64,000 nucleotides of DNA from Coniella vitis (taxonomy: Eukaryota; Ascomycota; Sordariomycetes; Diaporthales; Schizoparmaceae). The stretch is from positions 759,501-823,500 of the forward strand of contig WUJK01000011.1 in the NCBI GenBank assembly GCA_011317545.1, read 5' to 3'. Below are positions 22,472 to 32,916 of the stretch, piece by piece. How positions within the stretch are numbered: position 1 is the first letter of the stretch; each line of letters opens with the position of its first letter. Both the position numbers and the translations under genes were made by a program. The notes beneath the pieces are model-generated. The model was not told the DNA's origin. It was given only the letters and a program-made list of their open reading frames with translations, and made no database searches.

Positions 22472-23416
22472 CTACAATCTCTTCTGTCGGTTGGCCAGCT
22501 CGACCAAGAGCTGCTTTTCCTTCTTCTCAATGGCCTCAATCTTCTTATCCTGCAGCGCCTTGACCTTCTTGTCGAGATTCTTGACATCGTCCTTGGTCAG
22601 GTGCTTGTTTTTTTGCCATGTCGCATGCTTACTCTTGCGCGTAGCCAGCACCTCCCGCACGGCGTCCTTCCACCCATTGCACTCGGCCTTGAGCCGCTTG
22701 GACTGGTCATCCGGATTCTCTGGTTCTATGCGCAGCAGCAGCTCGAGGTCATTGTCTGGGTCGCGCTGCGGCTGCTGGTTAAACTGCTCGCTGTTTTGCA
22801 CTGCGCTCATAATGGGCTTGATGTAGCTCGCGTCGCTGACGAGGATGGAAACCGACCGCCCGCCACGGTGCACAATCGAGGCCAGCTCGCGCAGCGGGTA
22901 CACCGCGGGTGCGCTGCCCTCGGCGCCACCCGTCGTCTTGACCTTGAGCTGGCCGAGGACGTCTGGGTTGAAGCGGCCGCCCGAGGCCTTGAACTCTTGT
23001 AGGCGCTTTTCAAAACGCTCGTCAATCTTGGCATAGGCCGTGTCGACGTCGCTCAAGTCAAAGGCTGCCTCGTGATCAAAGTCAGAAGGAGGGGTGAACT
23101 TGTCGCGGGTCTTGTGGCGCGACTCGGAGGGCAGCTGGTCTTCGTCCCATTCGTCGGGGTTCTTTTCATTCGCCGCGGCCTTTTTGGCCTTTTCACGGTG
23201 CTTCTTGGCGTGCACGGCTGGAGAGCCCGAGAAGTAGGCGGCGGCGCGGCATGGGGTCGTCGAGGCAGTGGTTGGGGCGGAGGAATTGACAATCCACCAG
23301 GTGGGAGCTATGGCGCTTGCGCGTCTGTGAAGATTGGAGAGGCATGGATCAGCTGGGGCTGCAGAGCCAATTGGGTGATAGGTTCGGCGCCAACCTGGGC
23401 AGAGAGGCAGCGCCAT
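22472..23416 (-). CDS. Mitochondrial ribosome recycling factor
   Basis: A single exon of 314 residues from the first ATG at 23416; the frame is open slightly further upstream without an ATG. Residues 1-80 are basic and Ser/Ala/Thr-rich, consistent with a mitochondrial presequence. The RRF fold occupies about 115-314. Segment IDERFEKRLQEFKASGGRFNPD is the start of the three-helix bundle, SVSILVSDASYIKPIMSAVQ is in the hinge/domain II region, and LRIEPENPDDQSKRLKAEC leads into a long charged C-terminal coiled helix (TKDDVKNLDKKVKALQDKK). RRF splits post-termination ribosomes with elongation factor G2 in the mitochondrial matrix. The gene is convergent with a second probable mitochondrial-protein gene. 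Confidence 0.9.
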   Translation of the reverse strand: MALPLCPGWRRTYHPIGSAAPADPCLSNLHRRASAIAPTWWIVNSSAPTTASTTPCRAAAYFSGSPAVHAKKHREKAKKAAANEKNPDEWDEDQLPSESRHKTRDKFTPPSDFDHEAAFDLSDVDTAYAKIDERFEKRLQEFKASGGRFNPDVLGQLKVKTTGGAEGSAPAVYPLRELASIVHRGGRSVSILVSDASYIKPIMSAVQNSEQFNQQPQRDPDNDLELLLRIEPENPDDQSKRLKAECNGWKDAVREVLATRKSKHATWQKNKHLTKDDVKNLDKKVKALQDKKIEAIEKKEKQLLVELANRQKRL

Positions 23417-24494
23417 GGTAGCTGCAAGAGCGCAGGGCGAGTTGAGCACCGCGCAGGCCTTTCATGATGATTTGCAAACAAAAAAGCGCGTGGTGATGGT
23501 GGTGGAAGCGGGGCGAAACGTGCAAGTGGCAGAGACGTCAACATACATACGCACTTATGTACTGGTTGCTCCTGCAGGTTTGCGCTTTGTTGGTTTCGGC
23601 GCCGCTTCGGCCGAGTAGGGCGCGTGAAAGTGTGGCGCCGAATGTGGCGCCAACTTGGAGCTGCGAGGCTGAGCTGAACCAGCTCGGCAAAACTCTTGAT
23701 ATTCCCATGCAGCCATGTGTACTATGTACTATGAATGGTAAGCTGTCATATGGCGTTCCTTGGCTCTTAGCAAACCATCATCGCCTTTCTTTGGCTTACA
23801 TTTGTCCATTTACGTTGTGCATATCCCGTCTCTCAACTCGTCTCTCTCTGGGAAGCTTTTTGGTGTGCTAATAGTCCTCATGTTTCTAATGCAACCTTCT
23901 TTTCCCACACCCGCAATGCTGCATGCGCTCTATCAATACGTGATACGTGCTGCAAGCGACGCGCGAGAATGTGACCCGGGGTCTGTCGAATCCTGATGCT
24001 GATAAGTCCGTCGCGGCGAAATGCAAGCGGCGGATTCGATGGTCGTCTGGCAATGTGCCTGCAGTTCAAGCTTTGCGGCGCATGAACAATAGTGCCGATT
24101 TCTTCAGATCGCCCTGTCATTGGACGGCCGTCCCTAAAGCCGACTCGCGGCCAGTGTTGCAATATCTCGCTGCTATGGGCTCTTGCGCACAATCCCTCTT
24201 GGTTGCTAGGGGTGGACACACGTGGTGTTGCGATGGCGATATTGCCCGCGCGTATGACGAGCGATGCCGCCTCCGACCTGTCCGACAAACGTGCTTGACT
24301 TTACATATCAGATGGCGCCGAGCCGGTGCGGAGAGGCCTCAGCGCCATTGATAGAATGCTTGGCATAGACTTGCAAGTGAAGTAGAATCTCTTTTGTCAA
24401 TTCGAGGCAGCGCAAAAAAGTTGCAAAAGAGTCAGAGACTGGAATTGTTTTGTTGCTGTTCGTTCCAGCGTGTACTTTCTAAGATCAAATCAAG
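23417..24494. other. Divergent intergenic region
   Basis: About 1.1 kb between the divergent RRF and monooxygenase genes, so it should contain both promoters. The word GTACTATGTAC occurs at 23719-23729 and is followed directly by a partial second copy (TATGAATG). A T/C-rich stretch lies at 23760-23900. The small frames here show no family signal. Confidence 0.55.
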
Positions 24495-26459
24495 ATGGGT
24501 GGCGAAAGACCCATCAAGTCTATTGCCATTATCGGAGGCGGCGCCTCAGGTATGTGTTATATAGATGCGCATTTCCTTGGTTTCTGTCCTTTGAATGTCT
24601 TGATATCTCTGCAAGATCCACCCGAATTTGCAACTGATTTAGCACAACAGGTACCATCGCAGCCGCGGCACTGAAAGCAGAGAATTACTTTGACAAGATC
24701 AGCGTGTTTGAGAGACGCGAGACGGCTGGCGGAACATGGTATGTTCTGAACTGGCATCGTGCTCTGTCCGAGAGTAGAAAGAAAAGAAATCAGCAACCCA
24801 AATTAACCGCTTGAAACAGGATATACGACCCCAACCCGGGCCCAGAGCTGCCCATTCTACCAGGAAGACTGCCTCCAGAGATAGACCCGCCGTTGGCGAT
24901 TCCGAACGGCCTCCCCAGAATCACGGCTCCCTCGGAGCAGGAGCGGTTTTCGCAGACGCCGGTTTACGACTCCTTGACGTGAGTTATGTATGCCTTCCAC
25001 TGCGATTAGGACCCTGCAGACTGAACCATGCCTTCCTTTTTCAAGCACAAATGTGCCTGATATAGCAATGTCTTTTTCGGACCAGCGCTTTGCCTACGGC
25101 CCGTTTCCACCGCACCATATCCCGCGGACATATCTCGAGAATTATGTGGCTTTGCACAAGCTGGACGATCACTTGATCCTGAGCACCACCGTCGAAGATC
25201 TTTCCAAGGTCCCTGCAACCTCTAGCACCGGTCTTGAGAAATGGGAGCTCACGTTGAGGCGACACGATGCGCTGCGGAAAGTGGATATCTGGTGGAACGA
25301 GACATTTGATGCCGTTATCATTGCCAATGGTCATTACTCAGTCCCATATGTATGGTGTGCCCCAAACTACTCACCTTGTTAAACTTGCTCATTGTCTGCT
25401 TTGTTTCGTCCCTTGCCTCCTCTACAATCACGCCCTCCAGCTAAAGCCCTCTTTTGCTAGATACCACACGTCGAAGGTCTTGAAGCTTACACAAAAGCCT
25501 TCCCCGGCCGCGTCGTCCACTCCAAATACTACCGCTCGCCCTCCATATACACGGACCAACGCGTCTTGACAATAGGAAATTCGGCTTCAGGCTTCGACAT
25601 CACCAAAGAGCTTGTCCAGACCGCTGCTCTGCCCGTCATCAACTCTCGCCGCCACCGCTCCCCCTTTGAAGGCGACACCCCTTCCGCTGGCATCGCCTGG
25701 GCACCCGCCATCAAGCGCTTCCACGCCGACGGCACCATTGAATTCGAAGACGACCCCGACAACAACGATCCCACCACCCCAATACGCACGCTCGGCCCCA
25801 ACGACATTGACAAAATCATCTACTGCACGGGCTACCGTCCCAGCTATGCCTTTTGGAATGCCGCGCAGAACGGGCGGGATATCTACGACTACACGCACGG
25901 CAAGCTCATCAACACCTACTGGCACACCTTCTTCTCCGACCTGCCGCGCACCCTCGCCATCGTCGGGATCCAACGCTCGCTGACGTTTCGCGGCATGGAG
26001 TACCAGGCCGTGGCGCTCGCGCGGTGGTTCGCGGGCCGCAACGCGCTGCCACTGCCGTCAGCCGAGGCGATGCGCGCGTGGGAACAGGACAGGCTGGAGC
26101 GCATTGTCTTGCAGCGAGGCGGCAAGTTTCACGATGTGGAGGTGCGCTTTGCGGGGCTGTCGGAGGCGACGCTCGAGTTTCTCGGGTGGTTGTACGAGTT
26201 TGCGGGGCTGGGCACGCTCAAAGGCGATGGGAGGGTGCCGCCTGTCCTGAGTCGCGAGGTGTTGCATGCGCTCAAAACCATTCGCAAATATCCTTTGCGC
26301 GACGAGGATGTGGCAGGGGAGGAGGAAGGCGCGCTTGGTGTAAAGCGAGCCCAGAGTGCTGCAGGCATTGAGAGTGGGGCTCGTGCTGACTTGAATTATA
26401 ATTATTGGCGGTATCAAGAGAATGACGAGAGTGACTGGGTGGTCGTCCAAGATCCTTAA
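24495..26459 (+). CDS. Flavin-containing monooxygenase (FMO-like)
   Basis: Five exons, 24495-24549, 24651-24738, 24820-24978, 25046-25349 and 25461-26459, give 534 residues with all junctions in phase. The FAD-binding Rossmann motif is IAIIGGGASG (glycines 14-16 and 19), placed across the first intron as in many fungal FMOs. The FMO signature FxGxxxHxxxY is present as FPGRVVHSKYY at 216-226. The NADPH-binding glycine motif IGNSASG is at 240-246, and YCTGYRPS is the conserved C-terminal ATG-type motif. Such enzymes oxygenate soft nucleophiles (S or N) in small molecules using NADPH and O2. No biosynthetic partners lie nearby, so a detoxification or thiol-oxidising role is only inference. The C-terminal 60 residues are acidic and less conserved. 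Confidence 0.9.
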
Positions 26460-26795
26460 GAAGCAAAGTTTTGTGTTACTGACGGGGAAGGCAATTGGCA
26501 TACTCTGTTGCGTTATATATCTTGACGCGGAAACCATTATGTGCGGCCGAGTTGTCGGGTCTTCATCGAGCAATCATCTCTTGAACTTTTCCTTCTTCTT
26601 CTTTTCTTTTCTCACGACATCACGCAGGAAATAACATTGGAAATAGACTGTAACTCAGACACGGGTGATCGAATTTGCGGTTTGCAATCGTACAACAGAT
26701 TGCAGCTCATATACGAAACGCACAGGATATACAAAGAATCATACGACAATATGTACTCGAAAGGAAGAAAGAAGCCTTGGTATGGATCACCCGAT

Positions 26796-27963
26796 CTAGT
26801 TGCGGGCAATACGCGAGCGCTGCCAGCCGTGGGCAGCATGGTCCTTGGAGCCGCTGCCGTACGAGGTCGAGGCACCCTGCGAGTGCTGTGCGCCCCAAGA
26901 GCCCCAAGACGAGGAACCGCTGCCGCCGAAGCCACCCCAGCTACTACCTCCAGAGGCCTGCGATCCGGACGAGCCCCAGGTAGAAGAGCCGCTGCCCTCG
27001 CCACCGGTGGTCGACGGGCTGCCCGAGGCCTGGGCACCGGTGGCAGAGTCACTGCCCGAGGGAGACGAGCTATAAGGCGAGCCAGAAGCGGTAGGAGTGG
27101 CAGCAGCAGCAGAAGCCGAGGTAGCAACCGCAGCCGCCGCTGAGGTAGCAACCGCAGCAGCGGAAGACGTGCTGCTCGAGGTGATGACGGCCGAGTTGGT
27201 GAAGTCGTAGCCGGGGATCTGGATGGTGCCGACTTCCCAGGTGATGCCGTTGTCGGCAGTCGTCATGGTGGCCTCAACGCCCTCACCAAGAGCAAGCGTG
27301 TCAATGTAGTCGGCGTCGGCAGCGTTGAGAATGATGGAGACATTGGACCACGTATGGGCTGGCACGGTGCCGCAGTTTGTCTCGGCGCACTCGACGGCGG
27401 AACCCCAGCCCTCGGCATAACCATCAGATGTTGACAGAGTCGAGATGACAGAGCCGCCGACAATGACGTTCTGCGTGTAGTTGCCCGTCGAGTCGTCGTA
27501 CTTGTAGTGGAAGGTGACGGCTGTGCCGGCGTCGCCAGAGCTGCCGGCGGCTTGGTCGGCGAACTGCGAAGTGGCTATATGGGAGCAAGAAAATGTCAAG
27601 TTAGTGGTTTTTTTTCTATCTTTTTCATCTACAACAGATGATAATTGCAGCCACTGGTGAGTACAACTACTAACCGCTTGTCTCTATCAATGTGTAAGCA
27701 TACAGACTCCAGTCTGAGCTGTCGTAGTTCTCAGCAATAGACTGGATCAGGTCACCGTTGGAGGTACCCATGCCCACCCACAGCGACAGGTCGCCCTCGT
27801 TGTCCGAGGGGACGGCTGGGAGTGTCAGGGTGGCCCAGGACTCGACAATGTACGTGTCGGTCGCGGTTGGGCCAGTGCTAAAGGCTGAGCCAAAGGCAGC
27901 CTCGACCTTTGCGCTGGCGGCAGCAAGGGCCAGGGCAGCGAGAGCTTTGCGAGAAAAGGCCAT
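26796..27963 (-). CDS. Secreted beta-sandwich-like protein with Ser/Gly-rich tail
   Basis: Two exons, 27963-27675 and 27574-26796, give 355 residues. The N-terminus (MAFSRKALAALALAAASA) is a classic signal peptide with likely cleavage after about residue 18. Residues 20-240 are rich in Thr, Ser, Tyr and Trp, with segments such as TLTLPAVPSDNEGDLSLWVG and HTWSNVSIILNAADADYIDTL. This pattern fits extracellular beta-sandwich folds related to the G1 peptidase/lectin-like group, but I cannot identify catalytic residues with confidence. Residues 240-345 are low complexity: an Ala/Ser/Thr linker, then Gly/Ser runs with repeated Ser-Trp-Gly units (GSSSWGSWG), ending KDHAAHGWQRSRIARN. There is no GPI-type hydrophobic tail. 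It is probably secreted and O-glycosylated, perhaps wall-associated. Exact family unknown. Confidence 0.78.
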
Positions 27964-29584
27964 TGTGGAATCTTTGTTGTGTTTTATGAGTTTGTTTTAT
28001 CCCCTTTTGTCCAGTCTTGTTCGAATCAGTGGACAAAGGTCAGGAAACGAAGTCGTCGGCACTGCCGGTAGCGAATGTATAGGACTAATTGTGAAATGCA
28101 GAATGAAGAAAACGAGAGGCTCAAACCCGGTTTGAGAGTGAAGATGGAAGCAAGAATCTCACGGAGAGGCGTTCAAGATACACAACCAGGACGATCATCT
28201 TGAAGACATATATATATACTATGTATATATACGGCAGACATTATGCATAATGCTTGGGGCAATCCAATCAAAACAACCAGCTCTGCTCCATCGTCATGCT
28301 TCCACCTCTGTGCACAGGGGCTTTCACAACCTGGCGGCAGTATGTTTCCTTTTCTCCTTTTTCCCTTGAATCGTGGATTAGCAAAGTCGTCTAAGCGGCG
28401 GCTGACAGCCTCGATTTGGACAGGAAAGGTGGACGAGGCCCCCACAAATTGATCAATTGACGGTCGATATACTAAGCAGCGTGTAAGCTGCCTTGCCTTA
28501 CTCTGCTGCTTTTTAAATTTCAGTTGGCATCCAGGAGGTTTGTGGAGACTGACCAGTCAAACCGAAACGTCAAACAACCCAATCAGTGCTCAACCTGGTC
28601 AGCGGATTATATGAAACGCGCCCCCTCTCCAACTCCTTTGGACAAATTAAAAGAAACAAGGTCTCCTAAACGAGGGCCCACGACCAGCGCTTCTCTGACT
28701 TTGGGAGCCTGGGAGGGTACGAGATGCAACTATCAACCCCAGAGGTCGTGGGTGCCATCATGAGCAGGGAAGAAAAAGGAGACGCCTTCCCAGATGCCCA
28801 CCTTCCGACCATCCCAGCAAAGTTCCGGCTTCCCATACCCACTTGAGACCAAAGTCTACATAGTACTACTTGTACTACTATGATGTATACTAGTTCTTCG
28901 AATGAGAGAATGGCCACTTGAGGGCAAGTAAATCGCATGATCCACAAGAGGTATCTACCCTGAAAATCTTCCTTCGGAACTGAGTCTCCATAGTATACGC
29001 TATACGCGCATCGAAACGTGCAGCACTTTATTTCCAGTGGGGTAACGGTTGTGGTGGGTGTGCCGGTTTCCGATATTGCATGAACTTATACTATGCAAGG
29101 GACATACTTTCTATGGATGACATCGCAGCCTTGGAAAGGCCTTTTTTTCCCCTGCGGAATCAGAAAAGTGCTTGGTGGTGTGATATTCACATAGTAAATT
29201 CGTCCATTTACTAGTTAGAGCGGGTGGCCGCACTATCGCAAATTCTCTATATCGCTGTGCAACTAGTAAGTTTTGAAAAAGTAATATAGGAATATCTTGG
29301 ACCAAATCAACTTTATCGTGCAGCTATATAAGAGTAACCCCAGCACTGACAGACTAACTAAAGCCAGTCACGTGCCTTCATATTTCCATTCTATGCTGCC
29401 AAGGGCATTTACTATTACAGACAGATAGTTTTTTTTATTCCTCGAATCACAGGTTACAGCGAGAGTCCGTTGCTGCGAAACCACGTATACAAGCGCCCAA
29501 GAACATGCTTGAACAAGATAACGCGAAAATATCAATCTTGCTTATAGAGTACATGTATCGCGTCACAACAACAACTATTGAATT
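27964..29584. other. Intergenic, promoter side of the secreted-protein gene
   Basis: No supported gene. Upstream of the secreted-protein ATG there is a short T/C-rich stretch. (AT)n-like DNA with an embedded TACTATGTA lies at 28208-28230, and a cluster of related words lies at 28857-28895: TACATAGTAC, then GTACTACTATGATG. From 29100 onward the DNA becomes AT-richer and leads into a tRNA gene. Confidence 0.55.
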
Positions 29585-29676
29585 GGTCCGATGGTGTAGT
29601 GGTATCACACTTCGTTTACAACCCGTTCTCGGGTTTATAACCGAATAGGTCTTGGGTTCGAACCCCAATCGGACCA
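29585..29676 (+). tRNA. tRNA-Val (anticodon TAC) with intron
   Basis: The acceptor arms GGTCCGA and TCGGACC pair over seven bases, with discriminator A at 29676. The D arm holds TGGTGTAGTGGTA (A box). The T arm is TTGGG-TTCGAAC-CCCAA (B box). The anticodon loop begins TTTACA, reading UAC for valine GUA codons. About 20 bases containing a small hairpin (acccg...cgggt) interrupt the arm after the base 3' of the anticodon, the standard position of nuclear tRNA introns. The spliced length is about 72. The anticodon stem is good for four pairs with one mismatch at its outer end. A T run follows (gtttattttttg), fitting Pol III termination. Confidence 0.85.
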
Positions 29677-29954
29677 GTTTATTTTTTGTTTTCCCGCTCG
29701 TAGCGAGCGATCTTCTTTTAGTTCACCCATGTACTCTTCCATCATTTACATGTGTTCTGTTCTTTTAATTGCATCGTGGATCTATTCATGTTCTTCTGTG
29801 AATTGTATTGAGACATCAGAATGATGGCCCTGCAGACATCTCACTTGTGAATGAATCAAAACATATCTCGCTATATGCTACTACAAAATGCTACCTTTTT
29901 TGCGTTATCTCATCCTCGAATCCTTCTTTAATGGAACAGTTCCAATGATAGCCA

Positions 29955-31087
29955 TCATATCTTCTCGTTCGGTCCGGCAATCAGTACCTTGATGACCTGT
30001 CCCTCCAACACCTTCTTGAAAGCCTCTTCTGCCTTCTCAAAAGGCACCTTATCCGAGATTAGCCTCTTGACATCCACCTTGCCGCTTGCTACCAGTTCCA
30101 AGGCGAGTTTGTAGTCCCCGTTGTTGTACCGGAATGACCCCAAAGCCGTTGCCTCCTTGATGGCGAAGGCCATGATGGGGAACGTGATGTCTGACTTGCC
30201 CATGCCGCCTTGCACATATGTGCCGCCCACCTTGAGAGTGTGAATCGATGCCTGAATGCTAGGCTCGGCGCCAGATGCATCAATGACGACGTCTGCACCG
30301 TCGGGCAGGCCGGCCGTTTCCTTGATGCCCGCAGCATTCTCTTCGGCACTGACACGTCGCGAGAGGTACGTGTGAGTGGCGCCAAACGACTTTGCAAAGT
30401 CCAGCTTGGACTGGACAATGTCGACCTGCACGACAGTGCTTGCACCGTAGGCCTTGGCAACAGCGCCGCACAAGAGACCCACAGGACCAGCGCCCATGAC
30501 AACGACGCTCTGGCCGGGCTGGACCTTGGCCTGACGGACAATGTGGACGCCGACGGCAGTAGGTTCGAGCAAGGCACCTTCCTGCAGCGAGACGTTGTCG
30601 GGCAACTTGTAGCAAAAGTCCTCAGGGGCGGCCCAGAAGCCAGTCAAAGTACCGTGGATGGGCGGTGTAGCGGCAAAGACCATCTTTTTGCACAAGTTGT
30701 ACTTGCCAGCCAGGCAAAAGTCGCAGTGACGGCAGGGGTAGCCGGGCTCAACAGCGACGCGGTCGCCCACTTTGAGAGTTGTGACGGCATCACCAACCTG
30801 CGTGACGACACCCGCCGATTCGTGACCCAGAACCATGGGCTCCTTCACGATAAAGGATCCGATACCGCCATGTTGCCAATAGTGGACGTCGGAGCCACAG
30901 ATGCCAGTCCAACTGATGGCGACCAAAACGTCGTGCGGGGAGTTTAGCTCGGGGACGGGACGGTCCTCGTAGCCAACGTCCAGCGGCTTGTTGAGAATGA
31001 AAGATCGGTTCTGGTCTGCAGTCAGCCTTGTTATTCTATAGCGTGTGTCCCTCAAAGTGATCGTGGTCTCACAGATTTGCCGTCCAT
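29955..31087 (-). CDS. xdh1: Xylitol dehydrogenase (D-xylulose reductase)
   Basis: Two exons, 31087-31073 (only 15 bases, five codons) and 31010-29955, give 356 residues, the usual size for fungal xylitol dehydrogenases. It is a zinc MDR enzyme that oxidises xylitol to D-xylulose with NAD+ in the pentose catabolic pathway. Visible features are catalytic zinc ligands in GICGSD and GHESAG, a structural zinc Cys cluster (CRHCDFCLAGKYNLC), the Rossmann motif VVMGAGPVGLL, and a following Asp (QVDIVQSK) that favours NAD over NADP. Long stretches match remembered Trichoderma xylitol dehydrogenase (AATPPIHGTLTGFWAAPEDF, GGTYVQGGMGKSDITFPIM). The start is chosen because it is the only ATG that joins in frame. 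The intron ends in a tandem acceptor (CAGACCAG) and only the second AG keeps the frame. L-arabinitol dehydrogenase is the main alternative identity. Confidence 0.9.
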
Positions 31088-32300
31088 TTTCTTTTCCCTT
31101 TCTATGCTTGTCTGTGTCTTGGTTTACCAAGGCTATTACACACTACAGGCCGCAAGGGTGACGCCTCGTGAATTATGTTTGGAGCTGTCCGTTCTCAAAC
31201 CGAAGCCCGATGATTATTTCCAAGGTGCCTGTGAGTGGATGGACGCTTGGATACTTGCGTGGGTCCTTGTGACGTTAATGACGGTAATGCTCGGGATTCA
31301 GCTGTCAAGTGTGGGAAAGAGAGAAGCGGTGCACCCGCGAAGTGTTCTTGGTTCCTGCCACGCGGATCTTATTAAGAAAAGAGGCAGGAGATCGAAAATG
31401 GTACCCGCCCGCTCAGCTACTATCTTTGACATTAGGTTCGTACCTGCCCCGAAAAGCGTGTGCTCCTCCCCCTCCTTGCTCTCCCTTGAAGCTGTTCCTG
31501 CCTTCTGCGGGGTGTTGCAGACGCCTGGAAGTGGCCGTCCGCCCCCACTGTTGCACTTCCCCCTTAGCGGACCAAATGGCTAATGTCACGTCACCACGCA
31601 GCAACAACAACAGCACCACCAGCAGCAATCTACCATGTACACTACATAGTAACACCACCTCAACAAATCGCTTTTCTTTGCGTTCGACAAGCTGTTTCTA
31701 GGTTTCTGCCGCAGAGCCAGATGTCCAGTTTATCCAGTCTATTTAACCGCACCAATCGTCATGCAGCCCCCAACCTCCCCATGCCGCGGCACGTGCCGGC
31801 TGAGTGTCGCCCGCCTCGTCTTGCCACGCTCGTATAGGGGCACAACAGTCCGTCATCTCAACCTCCACGATTGTGCACGCTTACTGTCATTGATGCGGCT
31901 AAACAACATGGTAGGCATCGATGGAGAAGCGACTTACACTGACAGGGCTCAGCGGCGGAATCGATCAAGTCTAGCATGTTGGTTCCACGTGGCTTGATTG
32001 TCGACTCACCACCCAGGACACGGACATCCGCCATTTGAATCAACCATGCTGCGCCCATGACCTCATCAAAGCCACAATGGGATGCCTATCACCCGTCGCC
32101 TATGTTTGAAGCTATCGCGTCTACACTGTCTTTTGGGAACCTTGGCCACGCAAAATTCTCGACTTTCTTTGAATACTCTTGAGGCAGAGATGCCAGAGCT
32201 AGACGCCGTACATGTGCAGCAAGCAGGTAGTATGATCAAGAACCCTAACAACACCTGTTTGTATCGCGGATATAAGGACTTTGAAAGAGCATGTTCTCAA
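31088..32300. other. Intergenic between xylitol dehydrogenase and tRNA-Phe
   Basis: Apart from the candidate regulator words there is no supported gene. A 168-codon frame at 31077-31583 on the plus strand overlaps the promoter and has no family signal. CAG/CAA-rich sequence lies at 31595-31635, and one TACATAGTA at 31643-31651. Confidence 0.5.
31131..31583 (-). promoter_or_regulatory. Candidate xylanolytic-regulator sites upstream of xylitol dehydrogenase
   Basis: GGCTAA lies at 31578-31583 and GGCTAT at 31131-31136. Both fit the GGCWWW consensus known for the XlnR/Xyr1 activators that control pentose genes in fungi. GCGGGG at 31507-31512 fits the CreA/Cre1 carbon-repressor consensus SYGGRG. 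They lie 44 to 496 bases upstream of the ATG at 31087. All are short words that also occur by chance. The link rests on position and on the known regulation of this gene in relatives. Confidence 0.35.
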
Positions 32301-32305
32301 GCGGG

Positions 32306-32337
<32 letters not shown>

Positions 32338-32389
32338 TCAACTTCAGCAGTCTATCTGAAGGTCGTGTGTTCGATCCACACTCACCGCA
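32301..32389 (+). tRNA. tRNA-Phe (anticodon GAA) with intron
   Basis: Begins GCGGGGATAGCTCAGTTGGG (acceptor and A box) and ends with T arm GTGTG-TTCGATC-CACAC and acceptor TCACCGC plus discriminator A. The anticodon arm reads CAGAC-TGAAG, giving anticodon GAA. It is interrupted one base 3' of the anticodon by about 17 bases and resumes with TCTGA. One G-A opposition is seen in the acceptor stem, so either this pair is tolerated or the copy is slightly degenerate. The gene is otherwise complete. Confidence 0.9.
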
Positions 32390-32821
32390 TTAGCTTTTGC
32401 TTTTTGCTCTTGCACACCAGAGCCGCACTAAACAAGATTTTGTCCCACCCACGCTTGGCTGTGGTCATTGAGGGAATGAATACTGGTTTCTTTTCAAGAA
32501 TAATCACATGCTGATATTGCGATCAGAATATGAACAGAGACAGCCGTATGCCGACATGCCTTGCCGACATGCCTACACGAGCAGCAACAGATTTCTCCAA
32601 TTGCTTGCGAGACCTATGAGTCAAACATAACCCAGAACAAATCCTCCGTCCGGCACTGAAATTCGTTTGTCGCGCGTATCCTCAGTCGGGCTGCCCGAAG
32701 TGGATCTCGACAAGCCGCCGACCACACAAAAAAGGTTTTCCGCCTCACCATCCTGCAACCATTACTCAATGTATATATACCCAACTTGGAAACTGATTTC
32801 AACAACAAGCGCCTACTCGGC

Positions 32822-32916
32822 GCCCGGCTAGCTCAATCGGTAGAGCGTGAGACTCTTACAGAGTTTCCGACTCTGGATACATCTCAAGGCTGTGGGTTCG
32901 ACCCCCACGTCGGGCT
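32822..32916 (+). tRNA. tRNA-Lys (anticodon CTT) with intron
   Basis: Acceptor GCCCGGC pairs with GTCGGGC (one G-U pair), with discriminator T at 32916. The A box is TAGCTCAATCGGTAGAGC and the T arm is TGTGGG-TTCGACC-CCCACG. The anticodon arm GAGAC-TCTTA gives anticodon CTT. An intron of about 23 bases that can fold on itself (cagagt...actctg) follows, and the 3' stem half TCTC comes after it. It lies 432 bases after tRNA-Phe on the same strand. Confidence 0.9.

Noticed and set aside
31077..31583. 168-codon plus-strand frame over the xylitol dehydrogenase promoter
   Set aside because: It overlaps the start and leader of a well supported gene and has no family signal or conserved motif.
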